The notes below the pieces were generated by a model, which did no database searches, was not told the origin of the DNA, and was given only the letters and a program-made list of their open reading frames with translations. Both the position numbers and the translations under genes were made by a program. Shown in pieces: positions 26,678 through 39,180 of a stretch of 64,000 nucleotides of DNA; the first letter of the stretch is position 1, and each line of letters begins with the position of its first letter. Source of the DNA: Nevskia sp043781855 (GTDB lineage: Bacteria; Pseudomonadota; Gammaproteobacteria; Nevskiales; Nevskiaceae); contig JAYWBB010000083.1 of the NCBI GenBank assembly GCA_043781855.1, positions 34,502-98,501 of the forward strand. Direction: 5' to 3'.

Positions 26678-28057
26678 TCATTTCAGCGGAATGGCGCCGA
26701 TGCGCCGCGCCCAGCGGTTCGCCTCCTCGGGCATGAAGCGGTCGGAATCGACGTCGGCGAAAATCGATTCCGGCTGGTCGTTGTCGATTCCGGTGGCGAG
26801 GTAGCGTCGCGCCGGAAGATCGTAGACGGTTTCGAGCGCGGGCATGAGCAGGGGCTGATCATAGGCCATCAGCGTGTGAATCTCCTGCACGCGCAGCAGT
26901 TGATCGTCGCGCCCATAAAGTTCGACGAGCAGGATTTGCCAGGAGTCTTCGTCGAGATACAGGCGCCGCCGGGTCCAGACTCCGGGCAGGCTGTGCGGCA
27001 GAGTCGCCTCGACCACCCAGACGCGATGCAGCTCATAGCGCAGCGGCGGGAGATTGAGATGGCGCGGTCCGAGCAGGTCGGCGATCGTCAATCCGGCGCG
27101 ATGCAGGCGGTAGGCGTTGTAAGGCACATAGATTTCGCGCTTGCCGAGCAACTTCCACTTGTAGCGATCCGGACTACCGCTGTAGCCCTCGCGCTGATCC
27201 TCGTTGAGCAGCCCATCGGCGCCGATCACCCCGACATCGCCGCCGACTTCGCTGGTCCGGGACAAGAGCGGCCGGTCCGGTCCCGGGCTGCGCTGCCAGC
27301 CGTAGTACGGCGGCTTCAGCGTTTCGTGCGTGAGCTTGAGCGAGCCGGCAAGACGTGCCGGATCGAGGACCGCAAGGACGTCGAACGTCACGACGCTGCC
27401 CTCGCTTCTGAAGTTTGGTGCGTCGACCGTACTGAATTTGCTGCGCTGATAAAACCGGACCCGCGAGACATCCCCGGACGCCGCGACGGTTGCCTGCACG
27501 TAAATGCGGTCGCGTCCCCGACCGCGCCAGCGCAGACGGTGATTCCAGATCGCTTCGAGCCCGCCGTCGGATTCGTTGCCAATGATCGGAAACGGTACGC
27601 CACCCGCGGCCTGTTCGAGCTGGCCGTCGGCTTCCGCGAAGTGCGCCTTCTCGGCATTCTGCCGGCTGCCGGCGTAAAAGACTGCGGGCGCGGCTGCACT
27701 TCGATGCGCCGCATAGACGGGCATCCCGAAATCGTCAGGCAGCGCCGAGAACAGGGCCCGTTGACCGGGCGTCAGCCGCGCCTCGTAATTGGCAAGCGTG
27801 TCGCGCGTGATCGTGAACAGCGGCTTCTCGTCCGGCCAGGGATCGACATAACGGCCCTGCGCCATGAACCCGGCCGGCAGACGCTCGGGTGTCAGTCCGC
27901 CGTCCCAGGCGGGAATGCTGTCGTCGGCATTGCCAGCGCGCTCGGCGCCCATCGGCGTGAGCTCGCCATCGAGGCGGCGGGCCTGTTCCGGCGACACGGC
28001 CGCCTGGGCCGGAACCAGGCCGGCCAACAGCAAGAGCGTGATCCAGACACGATCCAT
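26678..28057 (-). CDS. DUF1329 domain-containing exported protein
   Basis: AAGGAG is 6 nt before ATG 28057, which is preferred over the adjoining GTG 28060. A signal peptide (WITLLLLAGLVPAQA) is followed by the family opening EQARRLDGELTPMGAERAGN and PAWDGGLTPERLP, then YKWKLLGKREIYVPYNAYRL and LETVYDLPARRYLATGIDND. DUF1329 (PF07044) proteins have a LolA/LolB-like fold, lie in the outer membrane or periplasm, and often accompany DUF1302 proteins and hydrophobic-compound or lipid genes in Pseudomonas-like bacteria. No DUF1302 partner is seen here. It is divergent from a TetR regulator across 144 bp holding dyads, so control by that regulator is likely. Confidence 0.9.
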   Translation of the reverse strand: MDRVWITLLLLAGLVPAQAAVSPEQARRLDGELTPMGAERAGNADDSIPAWDGGLTPERLPAGFMAQGRYVDPWPDEKPLFTITRDTLANYEARLTPGQRALFSALPDDFGMPVYAAHRSAAAPAVFYAGSRQNAEKAHFAEADGQLEQAAGGVPFPIIGNESDGGLEAIWNHRLRWRGRGRDRIYVQATVAASGDVSRVRFYQRSKFSTVDAPNFRSEGSVVTFDVLAVLDPARLAGSLKLTHETLKPPYYGWQRSPGPDRPLLSRTSEVGGDVGVIGADGLLNEDQREGYSGSPDRYKWKLLGKREIYVPYNAYRLHRAGLTIADLLGPRHLNLPPLRYELHRVWVVEATLPHSLPGVWTRRRLYLDEDSWQILLVELYGRDDQLLRVQEIHTLMAYDQPLLMPALETVYDLPARRYLATGIDNDQPESIFADVDSDRFMPEEANRWARRIGAIPLK

Positions 28058-28132
28058 CACGAACTCCTTTTTAGTTTGCGTGGACCATACCCCAACACGA
28101 CGGATCGATCGCCGATACGGTCCGCGCTTGCT

Positions 28133-28163
28133 TGCGTACGCACCGGTACGTTACGGTTTTGAG
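28133..28163. promoter_or_regulatory. Putative TetR operator between DUF1329 and the TetR gene
   Basis: TGCGTACGCA (28133-28142) is a perfect 10-bp palindrome. It abuts CGGTACGTTACG (28144-28155), inside an imperfect ACCG...CGGT dyad. TACGTTACGGTTTTGAG (28147-28163) recurs with two mismatches at 34166-34182 ahead of the M36 protease gene. Placement between divergent genes suits an autoregulated TetR site. Confidence 0.5.
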
Positions 28164-28201
28164 CCGGCACTCGTGTACGGCCAAAACGAACCCATACCGC
28201 G

Positions 28202-28846
28202 ATGACTCCCGAATCGGCGTCGAAAGCCAGTCTCAGTGTCGAAGCCTGGGCCGAAGCCGCACTCGAGGCACTGGCGTCCGGCGGCCTCGACGCCGTCGCG
28301 GTCGAGCCGCTCGCGCGCCGCCTGCGCGTGACCAAGGGCAGCTTCTACTGGCACTTCGCGAATCGCGAGGCGCTGCTGCATGCCGCGCTCGCGCTCTGGG
28401 AAAAACGCGAAACGCTCGATGCTCTCGAAGGTGTTGCGGAAATCGACGATCCATTCGAACGCATCGTCCGCTTGTTCAAACAGGCCAACGCCAGCCACAA
28501 GGCCGGCCGGCTGTATCTTGGTCTCGCGGCCGCGAGCGACGACCCGGCGGTCGGCGAGGTCGTGCGCCGTGTCTCGGCGCGCCGGCTCGCCTATCTGAAC
28601 CAGTGCTATCTCGCGCTCGGCATGAACGCGCACGATGCGCGTCTCTGGTCGACGTTCGCTTACGCTACCTTCATCGGCAACCAGCAGGTTCATCGCGACG
28701 TACCCGAGCGCTTTCCCGACGGGGCGGATTTTCGCGAGTACTTCAAATTGATGTTGAAGACGCTGGTGCCGCATGTCGCCGACGATGGCGACGCCGCCGG
28801 CGCCCATCCGACGCTCGTGCGCCTGCATCCACCCGGCGACGCGTAG
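28202..28846 (+). CDS. TetR/AcrR family transcriptional regulator
   Basis: The N-terminal HTH is clear: EAWAEAALEALASGGLDAVA then VEPLARRLRVTKGSFYWHFANR, with the typical GSFYWHF recognition helix near residue 47. The C-terminal about 130 residues are the helical ligand and dimer domain (GRLYLGLAAASDDPAVGEVV, STFAYATFIGNQQ). At 214 aa it is a normal length. It is divergent from the DUF1329 gene, and a dyad in the gap is probably its operator. The ligand is unknown; neighbours suggest a lipid or hydrophobic molecule, but that is inference. Confidence 0.92.
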   Translation: MTPESASKASLSVEAWAEAALEALASGGLDAVAVEPLARRLRVTKGSFYWHFANREALLHAALALWEKRETLDALEGVAEIDDPFERIVRLFKQANASHKAGRLYLGLAAASDDPAVGEVVRRVSARRLAYLNQCYLALGMNAHDARLWSTFAYATFIGNQQVHRDVPERFPDGADFREYFKLMLKTLVPHVADDGDAAGAHPTLVRLHPPGDA

Positions 28847-28953
28847 CGCTCGCCAGCGTGACTTAGACTGGCGAGCCCCATGGTTGCGCCAAGGAACACG
28901 GACGCCAGCGCCAGCCACTACCGGGCACCATCCTCATCGTGCGGAAGAATCCT

Positions 28954-29253
28954 GTGCAGCATTTTGTCGTCGAAGTGATTTACTGCGTGCCGGTCGCGCG
29001 TATCGAAGAGAGCAGCGCGGCGCATCGCGTCTATATCCAGTCCGGCATCGATCAGGGTCTGATTCTCTGCGCCGGCCCGCGTGTGCCACGCGAAGGCGGC
29101 ATCATCCTCGCGCGCGCCGACTCGCAGGCGACGCTCGAAGCGTTCTTCGCGGCCGATCCCTATTTCCGCGAGGGGCTTGCCGACTATCGCTATGTCCAAT
29201 TCCAGCCGCTGCGCCATCAAGCCGCGTTGATCGACTGGGTCGGCCCGGCCTGA
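28954..29253 (+). CDS. YciI family protein
   Basis: A small dimeric alpha/beta-barrel protein. The start GTG 28954 is preferred because GGAAG is about 6 nt upstream; GTG 28939 would add five residues. The family marks are AAHRVYIQSGIDQGLILCAG, the GGIILARADSQATLEAFFAA strand-helix, DPYFREGLADYRYVQFQP, and the conserved Asp and His. YciI proteins are related to muconolactone isomerase-like folds and their function is mostly unknown. It follows the tetR gene on the same strand by about 100 bp and converges with the DUF6438 gene. Confidence 0.82.
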   Translation: MQHFVVEVIYCVPVARIEESSAAHRVYIQSGIDQGLILCAGPRVPREGGIILARADSQATLEAFFAADPYFREGLADYRYVQFQPLRHQAALIDWVGPA

Positions 29254-29273
29254 CCGGCCGCGGCGGCAACGTT

Positions 29274-29825
29274 TCAGTAGGCCGAGGCGCCGCTGATCCA
29301 GCGTTCGACATCGGCGCTGTCGTCGATAAGTTTTTCGATCCCGCGCAACAAGACCGGCGCGCCCTCGCAACCGAGATAGTGCGTGATGGTCCGATGACGG
29401 CCATCGAGCATGAATTCCATCGTCACGGTCGCGGCATCGGTCGACCATAGCCCGCAGGCCGGCCCGGCCGGCGTGTAGTCGTCCGCGAGTGCTGCGAACG
29501 ACGGATCGCGCAGCGCATTCCGCAGCGCAGCCATCTTTGGCGCGGGAATCTGTTCGTACTGTGTTCCAGTCGCCGCGACAAAGCGCTCGCCTTTGAATTC
29601 CACCGCACCGTCGCCGCGTATCGTGACCGCGTAGGACGGACATTTGCCGTAGCAGCCGGAGCGCCGCAGACGAACGTCGAAGACATCCGCAGCGACTTCC
29701 CGCGGAGCGGGGTTCGCTTGCTGAAGCCGGGCCGGATTTTTCGTCTGCGCTGGCGTCGAGGCGGTACAACCGCCGAGCCCGATTGACGAGAAGAAGATGA
29801 CGGCGGCGACGCGATAACGATTCAT
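29274..29825 (-). CDS. DUF6438 domain-containing lipoprotein
   Basis: The signal FFSSIGLGGCTAST has a lipobox Cys near residue 20. The mature part holds the DUF6438 hallmark SGCYGKCPSYAVTIRGDG with two closely spaced cysteines, then YGGxxF-like strands (GAVEFKGERFVAATG) and a further Cys pair (GPACGLWSTD, YLGCEGAPVLL). At 183 aa it is a complete single-domain protein with no known activity. It lies between YciI (convergent) and the M36 protease, from which a terminator separates it. Confidence 0.85.
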   Translation of the reverse strand: MNRYRVAAVIFFSSIGLGGCTASTPAQTKNPARLQQANPAPREVAADVFDVRLRRSGCYGKCPSYAVTIRGDGAVEFKGERFVAATGTQYEQIPAPKMAALRNALRDPSFAALADDYTPAGPACGLWSTDAATVTMEFMLDGRHRTITHYLGCEGAPVLLRGIEKLIDDSADVERWISGASAY

Positions 29826-29858
29826 CGCGGCAGCTTACGCCGACGTGGGACCGGCAAC

Positions 29859-29895
29859 AAAAAAATCCCGGGAAAGCTTCCGCCTTCCCGGGATT
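29859..29895 (-). terminator. Rho-independent terminator after the M36 protease gene
   Basis: On the minus strand AATCCCGGGAA pairs with TTCCCGGGATT (arms 29864-29874 and 29885-29895, 11 bp, 10-nt loop), followed by seven T. It lies about 25 bp after the protease stop. Confidence 0.95.
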
Positions 29896-29919
29896 GCTGC
29901 TGCTACTGACGCGTTTTGC

Positions 29920-34011
<4,092 letters not shown>

Positions 34012-34162
34012 TGTCTCCACTCCCTTAGATTTTGCGAGAACTTGATGGGCACCGTCGCGAACAGCCCTGGGGAAAATCGGGACGGCCACGAAATGCGATG
34101 ACTTTGCTGGGCCCTCACTACAACCTCGCTTCGAGCCCCCCTGGATAGGTCGCGCGCAACGA

Positions 34163-34210
34163 CGATACGTAACGGTCTTGAGAATAGGCCGGTTCCCGCA
34201 GCGGAGTAAA
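34163..34210 (-). promoter_or_regulatory. Putative M36 protease promoter with overlapping operator
   Basis: On the minus strand TTTACT (34205-34210) and TATTCT (34181-34186) are 18 bp apart, a passable sigma-70 promoter. Just downstream CGATACGTAACG (34163-34174) is a near-palindrome (10 of 12) at the expected transcription start. Its 17-bp surroundings match the TetR operator candidate at 28147-28163. The rest of 34012-34350 holds a leader of about 160 nt and no further gene. Confidence 0.45.
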
Positions 34211-34350
34211 CAAACGAAATATTTACTTTTGCTGTTGCGTCGCAGCATGATCTGGGCAGTGATGTAGCGGCTTTTGACGGTGAGGCCACGAGACTAATAG
34301 TCCGGTTCCGGTCGATCCAGAAAACCCCGCGTTTGAACCGCAGGAAATCT

Positions 34351-35157
34351 TCAGCGGCTTGGTCGCGACGCGACCTCCCCGTCGCGCAGCAATCGTTGGT
34401 TGTAGCGAGCGACTTGCGCCAGTTGAGCGTGAGCGAATCCGGCCGACGCATGCAGGGGCGCGGTGGCCGCCGCGATGACGAGGCTCAGATGCACGCTGCT
34501 GTCGTTGAGTGCATCGCCGATCGCCGCCTGCGGCGTTCGCCGCAAGCCGTCGAGGAAATCGAGCAGGGCGCGAATACGCGCCAGGGTGTGATCGCGCGTT
34601 GTTTCGTCGCCGACGATGCTTTCGCGCAGCGCACTCGCCGCCACTTCGAGCGGATGCTTGTCGGTGATCACGGCGCTGATGCGGCCGTCCTGTGTGAGCG
34701 TTGCAACGGCCTGCTCGCCCTGGGCCGCGCCGGGCGCCTGCGCGAGGCTCGTGTACTGCATGAAGTAATCATGGAACCGGTCGGGCCGGATCACACGCAA
34801 CGGCTCGGGCGCCGCGCCGCCGGTTTCGAGCGCGCAGGCACAGGCGTCGAGATGAACCACCATCGAACGCAGCTCGAACAAGCTGCGGCCGCCGACGACT
34901 GCGTCCTCCTCGCCCAGCGCCGAATAAAAGCGCTGGATCGCGCGCGCGAGCGGCCGGTGAATCGCTTCGCTCGACTGCTCGGCAATCGCCAGATAGCGGG
35001 TCAGATTCGTCGCGTGTCCGAGCAGCGCCGGAAGCTGTCGCGCGCTCGCTGGCAATAATTCGGCAACATCGAGATCGGCGTAGAGCTGGCGGATCAGTTG
35101 CCTCGCGAAGTCGTACGGCCGCGGCGCCGCGCCGGCGTCGAATATTTTGGTCGTCAT
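34351..35157 (-). CDS. Conserved-looking hypothetical protein (268 aa)
   Basis: Not recognised. The protein looks cytoplasmic and helical: RPYDFARQLIRQLYADLDVA, YLAIAEQSSEAIHRPLARAI, LDACACALETGG, RIRALLDFLDGLRRTPQAA. No transmembrane segment or signal peptide is seen. It begins 21 bp after the stop of the AI-2E family transporter on the same strand, so the two are likely co-transcribed. Composition and codon bias match the neighbours, so it is probably a true gene. Its 3' end is followed by the M36 promoter region. Confidence 0.7.
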   Translation of the reverse strand: MTTKIFDAGAAPRPYDFARQLIRQLYADLDVAELLPASARQLPALLGHATNLTRYLAIAEQSSEAIHRPLARAIQRFYSALGEEDAVVGGRSLFELRSMVVHLDACACALETGGAAPEPLRVIRPDRFHDYFMQYTSLAQAPGAAQGEQAVATLTQDGRISAVITDKHPLEVAASALRESIVGDETTRDHTLARIRALLDFLDGLRRTPQAAIGDALNDSSVHLSLVIAAATAPLHASAGFAHAQLAQVARYNQRLLRDGEVASRPSR

Positions 35158-35178
35158 TTGTCGTAAATAAATGCGGCT

Positions 35179-36225
35179 TCAGATCAGCCGCAGCCGCGCC
35201 AGTTCTTCCTTGAAATAAGCGTAGAAGATCGGCGCGGCGATGATGCCGCTGATGCCGAACGCGGTCTCCATGATCAGCATTGCGATCAAGAGCTCCCACG
35301 CGCGCGAGTGAATCTGTGATCCGATGATCCTGGCGTTGAGAAAATATTCGAGCTTGTGGATGACGATCAGGAACACCAGCGACGCCAGTGCCATCTGCAG
35401 CGAATGGCTCAGGCTGACGATGACGATCACCGAGTTCGAAATCAGATTGCCGAGGATCGGGATCAGCCCGACCACCCAGGTCACCGTCACCAAGGTTTTC
35501 ACCTGCGGCAGGTGCACGCCGAACAGCGGCAACGCGACGCCGAGATAGAGCCAGGTAAAGCCGGCGTTGAGCGTCGCGATCCAGGTCTGCGCGAAGACCA
35601 CGCGGCGGAACGACAATGCGAGCCGTGTCCCCCGCTCCGCGATCGTCTGGGCGAGCGGTCCCCGTTCGGCGCTCGTTGCGGTATCGCGCAGCGCCAGCAA
35701 CGCGCCGACGATGATGCCGATCAGGATATGCGCGAGGCTGCGCCCGAAGGATTTGCCGAAACCCTGCAACGTGCTCGAATGTTCGCGCAACCATGCGACG
35801 AGATCGAGACGCAGTTCGTCGGCATCGGTGGGTAGCGAGTCGACCAGCCAGCCAGGCAGTTGTCCGCGCGAGCTGTCGAGTGCTTCGGCGAGTTTGCGGA
35901 ACAGTTCCGGCAGGCTGTCGGCGCCGTGACGCAGCAGTGTGATCACGCCGAAGATCGCCAGCGTCACGATGGCGACGACGATACCGGTCAGCAGCGCGAC
36001 CGCGAGCAGCTTGGCCGAGTCGTGTCCGAGCGCGGCCACGCGCAGGCGCCGCGCGAGGCTGTGCACCAGTTCGTGCACCAGCAGTCCGGCGATCAACGCG
36101 GACAGAAGATGAAGAGTCAGCACCATCACCATCAGCGCCGCAGCGACCGCGAGCGTGATGACATCGGCGCGGCTGACCGGGTGCTTCGAAAATTCGTGCG
36201 TCATCGGCGGTGTCGGCGTGAACAT
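35179..36225 (-). CDS. AI-2E family transporter (UPF0118)
   Basis: An inner-membrane protein of PF01594 with about eight helices: the N-terminal pair (ITLAVAAALMVMVLTLHLLS), LLAVALLTGIVVAIVTLAIF, a long amphipathic central segment, ILIGIIVGALLALRDT, then the conserved end TWVVGLIPILGNLISNSVIV and IHKLEYFLNARIIGSQIHSR. The family includes E. coli TqsA (AI-2 export) and many members with other or unknown substrates, some sodium/proton antiporters. No luxS is seen here, so the substrate should not be assumed. ATG 36204 is a possible alternative start. It is probably co-transcribed with the following unknown gene. Confidence 0.9.
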   Translation of the reverse strand: MFTPTPPMTHEFSKHPVSRADVITLAVAAALMVMVLTLHLLSALIAGLLVHELVHSLARRLRVAALGHDSAKLLAVALLTGIVVAIVTLAIFGVITLLRHGADSLPELFRKLAEALDSSRGQLPGWLVDSLPTDADELRLDLVAWLREHSSTLQGFGKSFGRSLAHILIGIIVGALLALRDTATSAERGPLAQTIAERGTRLALSFRRVVFAQTWIATLNAGFTWLYLGVALPLFGVHLPQVKTLVTVTWVVGLIPILGNLISNSVIVIVSLSHSLQMALASLVFLIVIHKLEYFLNARIIGSQIHSRAWELLIAMLIMETAFGISGIIAAPIFYAYFKEELARLRLI

Positions 36226-36293
36226 CGGCGAATGATAGGGCGTCGTTGCCGGGTGCGCCTGCGCGGCGCGGCGCGATCGGCGAAAATGCTGAC

Positions 36294-37280
36294 ATGCAGA
36301 TCGGCCCCTACCTCATCGAACCCGCGCTCGTACTCGCGCCGATGGCCGGCGTCACCGACCGCGCGTTCCGCGTGCTGTGCCGCCGGCTCGGCGCCGGGCT
36401 TGCCGTGTCGGAAATGACCAGTGTCGATCCACGCATGTGGACGACCGAGAAGTCGCGCACGCGCATGGATCATTCCGACGAACCGGGGCCGGTCTCCGTG
36501 CAGATCGCCGGGAACGATCCGTCGATGCTCGCCGAGGCCGCGCGCTACAACGTCGCACACGGCGCGCAGCTCATCGACATCAACATGGGTTGTCCGGCAA
36601 AGAAAGTCTGCAAGGTCGACGCCGGCTCGGCGCTGCTGCGCGACGAAGCACTGGTCGCGCGCATTTGCAGCGCCGTGGTCGCCGCCGTCGACGTACCGGT
36701 AACGCTGAAGATCCGCACGGGCTGGTCGCGCAGCGAGCGCAACGGCGTGCGCATCGCGCGCATCGCGGAAGACGCGGGCATCGCCGCGCTCGCGGTGCAT
36801 GGCCGTTCTCGCGAAGATCGCTTTGAAGGCGATGCCGAGTACGACACGATCGCAGCGATCAAGCAGTCGGTGCGCGTGCCGGTCATCGCCAATGGCGACA
36901 TCCGCACACCGTTTGATGCGCGTGCCGTGCTCGAACACACGCATGCCGATGCGCTGATGATCGGCCGCGCCGCGCAGGGTCGCCCCTGGATCTTCAACGA
37001 GCTCGCACATTTTTTTGCGACCGGCGAGTCCCTGCCGCCGCCGTCTCCGGAATGGATCGGCGCGCTGCTGCTCGAACATCTCCGCGGGCTCTACGCGCTC
37101 TACGGAGAAGCGCACGGCGTGCGCATCGCGCGCAAACACATCCGTTGGTATTGCGAGGATCACAGGGGCGCGTTCCAGTTCTGGCGCGTCGTCAGCAAAG
37201 AAATTTCGGCCGCAATGCAGTACGCGCGCGTCGCTGAATTCTTTGGTGTGGAGGCACTGCCGCTGGCCCTTGCGGCCTGA
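36294..37280 (+). CDS. dusB: tRNA-dihydrouridine synthase B
   Basis: This FMN enzyme reduces uridine to dihydrouridine in the tRNA D-loop. The start ATG 36294 gives the usual MQIGPYLIEPALVLAPMAGV opening. The TIM barrel shows VSEMTSVDPRMW, the catalytic Cys loop DINMGCPAKKVCK near residue 99, LKIRTGWS, ALAVHGRSREDRFEGDAEYD and PVIANGDIRTPFDARAVLEH, then GRAAQGRPWIF. The C-terminus EAHGVRIARKHIRWYCEDH is the DusB RNA-binding helical domain. In most gammaproteobacteria dusB is followed by fis; here it is followed by a minus-strand histone-like gene, and no fis is present. Confidence 0.95.
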   Translation: MQIGPYLIEPALVLAPMAGVTDRAFRVLCRRLGAGLAVSEMTSVDPRMWTTEKSRTRMDHSDEPGPVSVQIAGNDPSMLAEAARYNVAHGAQLIDINMGCPAKKVCKVDAGSALLRDEALVARICSAVVAAVDVPVTLKIRTGWSRSERNGVRIARIAEDAGIAALAVHGRSREDRFEGDAEYDTIAAIKQSVRVPVIANGDIRTPFDARAVLEHTHADALMIGRAAQGRPWIFNELAHFFATGESLPPPSPEWIGALLLEHLRGLYALYGEAHGVRIARKHIRWYCEDHRGAFQFWRVVSKEISAAMQYARVAEFFGVEALPLALAA

Positions 37281-37360
37281 GCTGCGAGTCAAGCCCGGCA
37301 AGGATTTGACGGATGTTGCGGAATCGGGCGGTTGACGCCGGATCAATAAACAACGGGCAT

Positions 37361-37391
37361 AAAAAAGGCTCGGCGTCTGGGGCGCCGAGCC
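37361..37391 (-). terminator. Rho-independent terminator after the histone-like gene
   Basis: On the minus strand GGCTCGGCG and CGCCGAGCC arms (37367-37375, 37383-37391) form a 9-bp stem, followed by TTTTTT. It sits 20 bp past the TAA of the small Lys-rich gene. Confidence 0.95.
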
Positions 37392-37410
37392 CAAGGCGGG
37401 AACGGCGTTA

Positions 37411-37554
37411 TTAGGCTTTTTTCTTCGGTGCAGCTTTCTTCGCGGCAGCCTTCTTCGCCGGAGCCTTCTTGGCGGCAGCTTTCTTCGCCGGCGCCTTCTT
37501 CGCTACGGTTTTTTTTGCAACGGCCTTCTTCGCAGCAGCTTTCTTCACAGCCAT
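37411..37554 (-). CDS. Histone H1-like Lys/Ala-rich DNA-binding protein (47 aa)
   Basis: ATG 37554 is preceded by GGGAGG with 5-nt spacing, and the frame ends at TAA 37411. The product is almost entirely KKAAAKK/KKAPAKK repeats: MAVKKAAAKKAVAKKT then VAKKAPAKKAAAKK and a final KKAAPKKKA. It is like the C-terminal tails of AlgP/Hc1-type bacterial histone-like proteins and eukaryotic H1. With about 40 percent lysine and no globular domain it should bind DNA or RNA non-specifically. A strong terminator follows 20 bp later, so it is a discrete gene. It occupies the place next to dusB where fis is usual, and a SET-domain methyltransferase gene lies 6 kb away. Confidence 0.88.
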   Translation of the reverse strand: MAVKKAAAKKAVAKKTVAKKAPAKKAAAKKAPAKKAAAKKAAPKKKA

Positions 37555-37570
37555 GGGAACCTCCCAACTT

Positions 37571-38071
37571 TCAAATTAATGACCTGACTCGTCAACGCCT
37601 TTCGCTGGCAATGTCAAGGCCACATCCAATAGTGTCACCACTGGATTTGAAACACAATATCTAGTAGAGCGACTTCGACATGCTGGCGATACACGGTGCA
37701 CAAAAAAAGATCGACGGCTTTTCGATTTCCTGATTGTTGTCGCTGTCGTAATCGTCGCGCGTCATCGACTTGCACTTGATATGAGCCCGAGTGAAAGCGG
37801 AAGGCAGTGACGTGATGAGTGTCGCCTCGACTCCCAAGTTGTCGGAGGCGCGAAGTACTCGACGACATCGAACCCTGTTGTCAGCCCCAAGGAACTCGCG
37901 CGGCATCTCCCGCGTATTTCTGTGATGGGCAAACGTCCGCGATTGCGGGAATCAGCTTCCAGCGCCGGGGGGAAGCGACTGTTATCGAGTGGCGCGTCCG
38001 AGCCGAAGCTGCGCTCGCCGCATTGCGTACGGACGGTATCGTCGATGCGATCCGCGCTCGCTATTCGCGAT
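37571..38071. other. Gene-poor gap (about 500 bp)
   Basis: Between the histone-like gene and the SDR stop codon. It should contain the promoter of the histone-like gene. A minus-strand reading frame at 37661-37906 (81 codons, ending IFFCAPCIASMSKSLY) is open but lacks a ribosome site and matches no family I know. The AT content is higher than in the flanking genes. No tRNA or clear repeat is seen. Confidence 0.4.
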
Positions 38072-38917
38072 TCAGATTTCGAACGAAGTCGCGAGCGCGA
38101 CCTTCTCCCAGTCCGCCAGCTCCTGGGTCATCGAGGCGAGCTTGGCGCGGATGCGGGCTACCGCAATATCGCCGAGCGGCAACCGCAGCGGCGGCTTCGC
38201 GGATTCGACGACACGGATCATCGCCGCAGCGGCTTTCGCCGGATCGCCGGGTTGCCTGCCGCTGTAACCATTGAGTAGCGCGATGGTCTTGTGTGCGCTG
38301 TCGGCGTAAGCATCGATGCGGTTCGCGGGGGTTGCGAGCGAGGGCCCGGCCCAGTCGGTGCGGAACGGGCCGGGTTCGATGATCGTCACGCGAATGCCGA
38401 ACACGCCGACTTCCTGCGCCAGCGCTTCGGAATAACCTTCGAGCGCAAATTTGCTGGCGTTGTAGATGCCGAGGCCCGGCGTCGAAGCGAAGCCGGCGAC
38501 CGAGGAGATTTGCAGGATGTGCCCGCTGCCCTGGGCGCGCATCTGCGGCAGCACCGCACGGGTAACGTTCAGCGCGCCGAACAGGTTCGTTTCCATCTGC
38601 GCCCGCGCTTCCGCATCGCTGACCTCCTCGATCGCGCCAGCGAGCCCGTAGCCGGCGTTGTTGACCAGCACGTCGATGCGGCCGAACGCAGCCAGCGCTT
38701 TGATCACGGTGGTCCGGACTTCGGCCTCGACGTTCACGTCCATCGCGAGATGCATTACCCGGTCTGTTGCGGCCGCGCCCAGTCCCTTGAGCGCGCCGAC
38801 ATTCCGCGCGGTGGCGACGACACGGTCGCCTTTCGCCAGCACCGCTGCCGCGAGCGCGCGGCCAAGACCCTTCGAGCAGCCCGTGATCAGCCAGACCTTC
38901 GTTGGAGTTTTCGACAT
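38072..38917 (-). CDS. Short-chain dehydrogenase/reductase (classical SDR)
   Basis: An NAD(P)-dependent Rossmann oxidoreductase. The cofactor loop TGCSKGLG is near residue 13, NNAGYG near 87, the catalytic Ser in ISSVAGFAS, and the YNASK Tyr-Lys pair near 158, followed by IEPGPFRTDWAG. Arg/Thr after strand 2 (VVATARN) suggests NADPH. At 281 aa it is typical of the SDR subgroup with an extended C-terminus. The substrate is unknown. It is a single minus-strand gene, divergent from the cspA leader. Confidence 0.92.
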   Translation of the reverse strand: MSKTPTKVWLITGCSKGLGRALAAAVLAKGDRVVATARNVGALKGLGAAATDRVMHLAMDVNVEAEVRTTVIKALAAFGRIDVLVNNAGYGLAGAIEEVSDAEARAQMETNLFGALNVTRAVLPQMRAQGSGHILQISSVAGFASTPGLGIYNASKFALEGYSEALAQEVGVFGIRVTIIEPGPFRTDWAGPSLATPANRIDAYADSAHKTIALLNGYSGRQPGDPAKAAAAMIRVVESAKPPLRLPLGDIAVARIRAKLASMTQELADWEKVALATSFEI

Positions 38918-38963
38918 GGGGCGCTTCCTTGAATTATGAGAGTAGGATCAGTGGCTGCAACGT

Positions 38964-39180
38964 CTGCGGGATGTTACCCCGCAGGGAGCCGGCGTTCGAC
39001 AGTCGCAAAATTACCGCGTACAGTGCCGGTGCACTCGTTTCAAGCAACGTATTCACCGTGGTCTCTTTATCCGCTACCAGGCGGGGCTGTCAGTCTCCCG
39101 GCTACCTTTCTTGATCGCTTGCAAAAAAACGGGTTTCGACCCGGTCTACTGTTCTTATTAATCGTTAAAGGAATGTCGCA
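38964..39180 (+). promoter_or_regulatory. Structured cspA leader region
   Basis: Two hairpins lie upstream of the cold-shock gene: CTGCGGG...CCCGCAG (38964-38984, 7-bp arms, 7-nt loop) and CGGGT-TTCG-ACCCG (39130-39143) with a stable UUCG-type loop. AAAGGA precedes the ATG at 39181. Long structured leaders that refold at low temperature are known for csp mRNAs. Which hairpins lie inside the transcript depends on an unmapped start site. Confidence 0.4.

Noticed and set aside
35179..36225. Evidence for AI-2 quorum sensing
   Set aside because: The family name is historic, members carry varied substrates, and no luxS or lsr genes are present here.
37343..37567. A 74-codon minus-strand frame (Cys/Glu-rich) over the histone-like gene
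   Set aside because: It is the shifted frame of the AAG/GCC repeats. The frame starting at ATG 37554 has the ribosome site and ends just before a terminator.
37661..37906. An 81-codon minus-strand gene in the gap next to the histone-like gene
   Set aside because: There is no ribosome site, no family match, and overlapping frames are equally open; kept only as a remark in the gap entry.
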